Shown one piece after another: positions 63,566-64,000 of a stretch of 64,000 nt of DNA. A program made the translations under genes and the position numbers. The first letter of the stretch is position 1. Every line of letters begins with the position of its first letter. Source of the DNA: Eggerthellaceae bacterium (GTDB taxonomy: Bacteria; Actinomycetota; Coriobacteriia; Coriobacteriales; Eggerthellaceae); contig JAAVZC010000001.1 in assembly GCA_022791455.1 (NCBI GenBank), forward strand, positions 248,001 to 312,000, read 5' to 3'. Under the pieces are notes generated by a model. The model made no database searches and had not been told where the DNA came from. It worked only from the letters and a program-made list of their open reading frames with translations.

Positions 63566-63642
63566 TGCGGGGTGGAGCAGTCTGGTAGCTCGCCGGGCTC
63601 ATAACCCGGAGGTCGTTGGTTCAAATCCAGCCCCCGCGACCA
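63566..63642 (+). tRNA. Initiator tRNA-fMet (CAT)
   Basis: 77 bases with CCA encoded. The anticodon loop is CTCATAA, with three G-C pairs at the base of the anticodon stem (GGG/CCC), the mark of initiators. The first position is T facing G72, a wobble in place of the C-A mismatch of Escherichia coli. Confidence 0.93.
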
Positions 63643-63650
63643 GAAATTAC

Positions 63651-63682
63651 GAGGCCGGAGGATTATTCCTCCGGCCTCTTTT
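63651..63682 (+). terminator. Terminator after tRNA-fMet
   Basis: GAGGCCGGAGGA-TTAT-TCCTCCGGCCTC followed by TTTT. Confidence 0.93.
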
Positions 63683-63806
63683 GCGTTTCCGGGCATTTCT
63701 TATCTGAACTGCGGATTCTTCTGGGGGAAGTTCGAGTATTCTCCAATTTAGTTCACTTGCAATAGCAGCTAGTTTCAAAATACTTTCCTACCTGGGAAAA
63801 ATTTTA

Positions 63807-63835
63807 TTGCACCTGAACAAAAATGATACTATATT
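63807..63835 (+). promoter_or_regulatory. Promoter of the amidinotransferase gene
   Basis: TTGCAC (63807-63812), 17 bp, then TATATT (63830-63835), in an AT-rich stretch. Good match to a sigma-70-type promoter. Confidence 0.6.
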
Positions 63836-63841
63836 GACCTC

Positions 63842-63915
63842 GTCAGCAGGAGGGCCGGTTGGTAGGCCGGCCCGATCTGACAGTGTCTATTCCGTATCGT
63901 TGCGAGCGCGAATAG
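63842..63915 (+). promoter_or_regulatory. Structured 5' leader (two hairpins)
   Basis: Hairpin 1: GTCAG / CTGAC enclosing GGGCCGG / CCGGCCC (63842-63881). Hairpin 2: CTATTC / GAATAG (63887-63915). Together they fill the leader between promoter and ribosome site (AAGAAAGGA). It does not match a riboswitch class I can name. Confidence 0.5.
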
Positions 63916-63940
63916 GGCGCGCTCAAGAAAGGAATGAACT

Positions 63941-64000
63941 ATGACCAAGATCGTAAGCTCATGGAACGACTGGGATCCGCTGAAGCGCGTCATCGTTGGC
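63941..64000 (+). CDS. Amidinotransferase-family protein, first 20 residues only
   Basis: The gene runs off the right edge. The visible protein is MTKIVSSWNDWDPLKRVIVG. The motif SWN-WDPL--VIVG is the typical N-terminus of glycine/inosamine amidinotransferases, in the same superfamily as arginine deiminase. AAGAAAGGA lies before the ATG. With only 20 codons the precise enzyme is not certain. Confidence 0.55.
   Translation, partial: MTKIVSSWNDWDPLKRVIVG

Overview
The window is high-GC bacterial DNA that fits an anaerobic gut actinobacterium of the Eggerthellaceae (Coriobacteriia; relatives include Eggerthella, Gordonibacter and Adlercreutzia). The evidence is the set of Tat-exported molybdenum enzymes, several multi-pass membrane regulators with LuxR-type DNA-binding tails, the NfnAB pair, and two enzymes that closely resemble the catechol dehydroxylases of gut Eggerthella and Gordonibacter. 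The genus cannot be settled from this sequence alone.

Layout. 1-2640: 5' part of alanine racemase, a CmpB-type membrane protein and a single-span LuxR protein with a degenerate 9-bp repeat array upstream. 2641-4540: an island with an AbiEi/DUF559-like nuclease gene flanked by four REP-like palindromes. 4600-10810: molybdopterin genes (moeA, mog), corA and nfnAB. 10995-20037: a complete respiratory cluster comprising a hypothetical protein, a DMSO-reductase-family catalytic subunit, an FeS subunit, a membrane anchor, a TorD chaperone, NapG-like and NapH-like ferredoxins and a LuxR membrane regulator. 20266-28883: NifX-like protein, TPR protein, hisS, P1 peptidase, MFS transporter, UspA and HD protein. 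29010-33869: tRNA-Lys, tRNA-Gln, mazEF, then infA-rpmJ-rpsM-rpsK-rpsD-rpoA-rplQ. 34540-43440: eno, then a cobalamin riboswitch driving a 2189-residue surface protein and a second protein, both with a transcobalamin-like DUF4430 domain. 43526-58251: two tandem copies of [repeat, LuxR regulator, catechol-dehydroxylase-like enzyme, FeS subunit], a GIY-YIG nuclease gene inside a repeat element, a third LuxR regulator and an orphan DmsC-like anchor. 58261-64000: stacked hairpins, upp, a CDF transporter, xpt, an NCS2 permease, a HAD phosphatase, initiator tRNA and the start of an amidinotransferase gene.

How it works together. MoeA and Mog supply molybdenum cofactor to at least three Tat-exported oxidoreductases. 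Each sits beside a membrane LuxR regulator that may sense its substrate. FeS subunits connect the enzymes to membrane anchors; the two tandem enzymes lack their own anchor and may share the orphan DmsC at 57370.

Most interesting. (1) An inverted-repeat element family bounded by GTCATC/GATGAC. Two 116-bp solo copies match the ends of a 398-bp copy that carries a GIY-YIG nuclease gene in its middle. (2) The duplicated dehydroxylase-like modules. (3) A B12-riboswitch-controlled giant surface protein. (4) A perfect 32-bp-arm palindrome inserted in frame in a regulator gene. (5) REP-like palindromes around a nuclease-like gene. (6) Two related long hairpins with C-rich loops.
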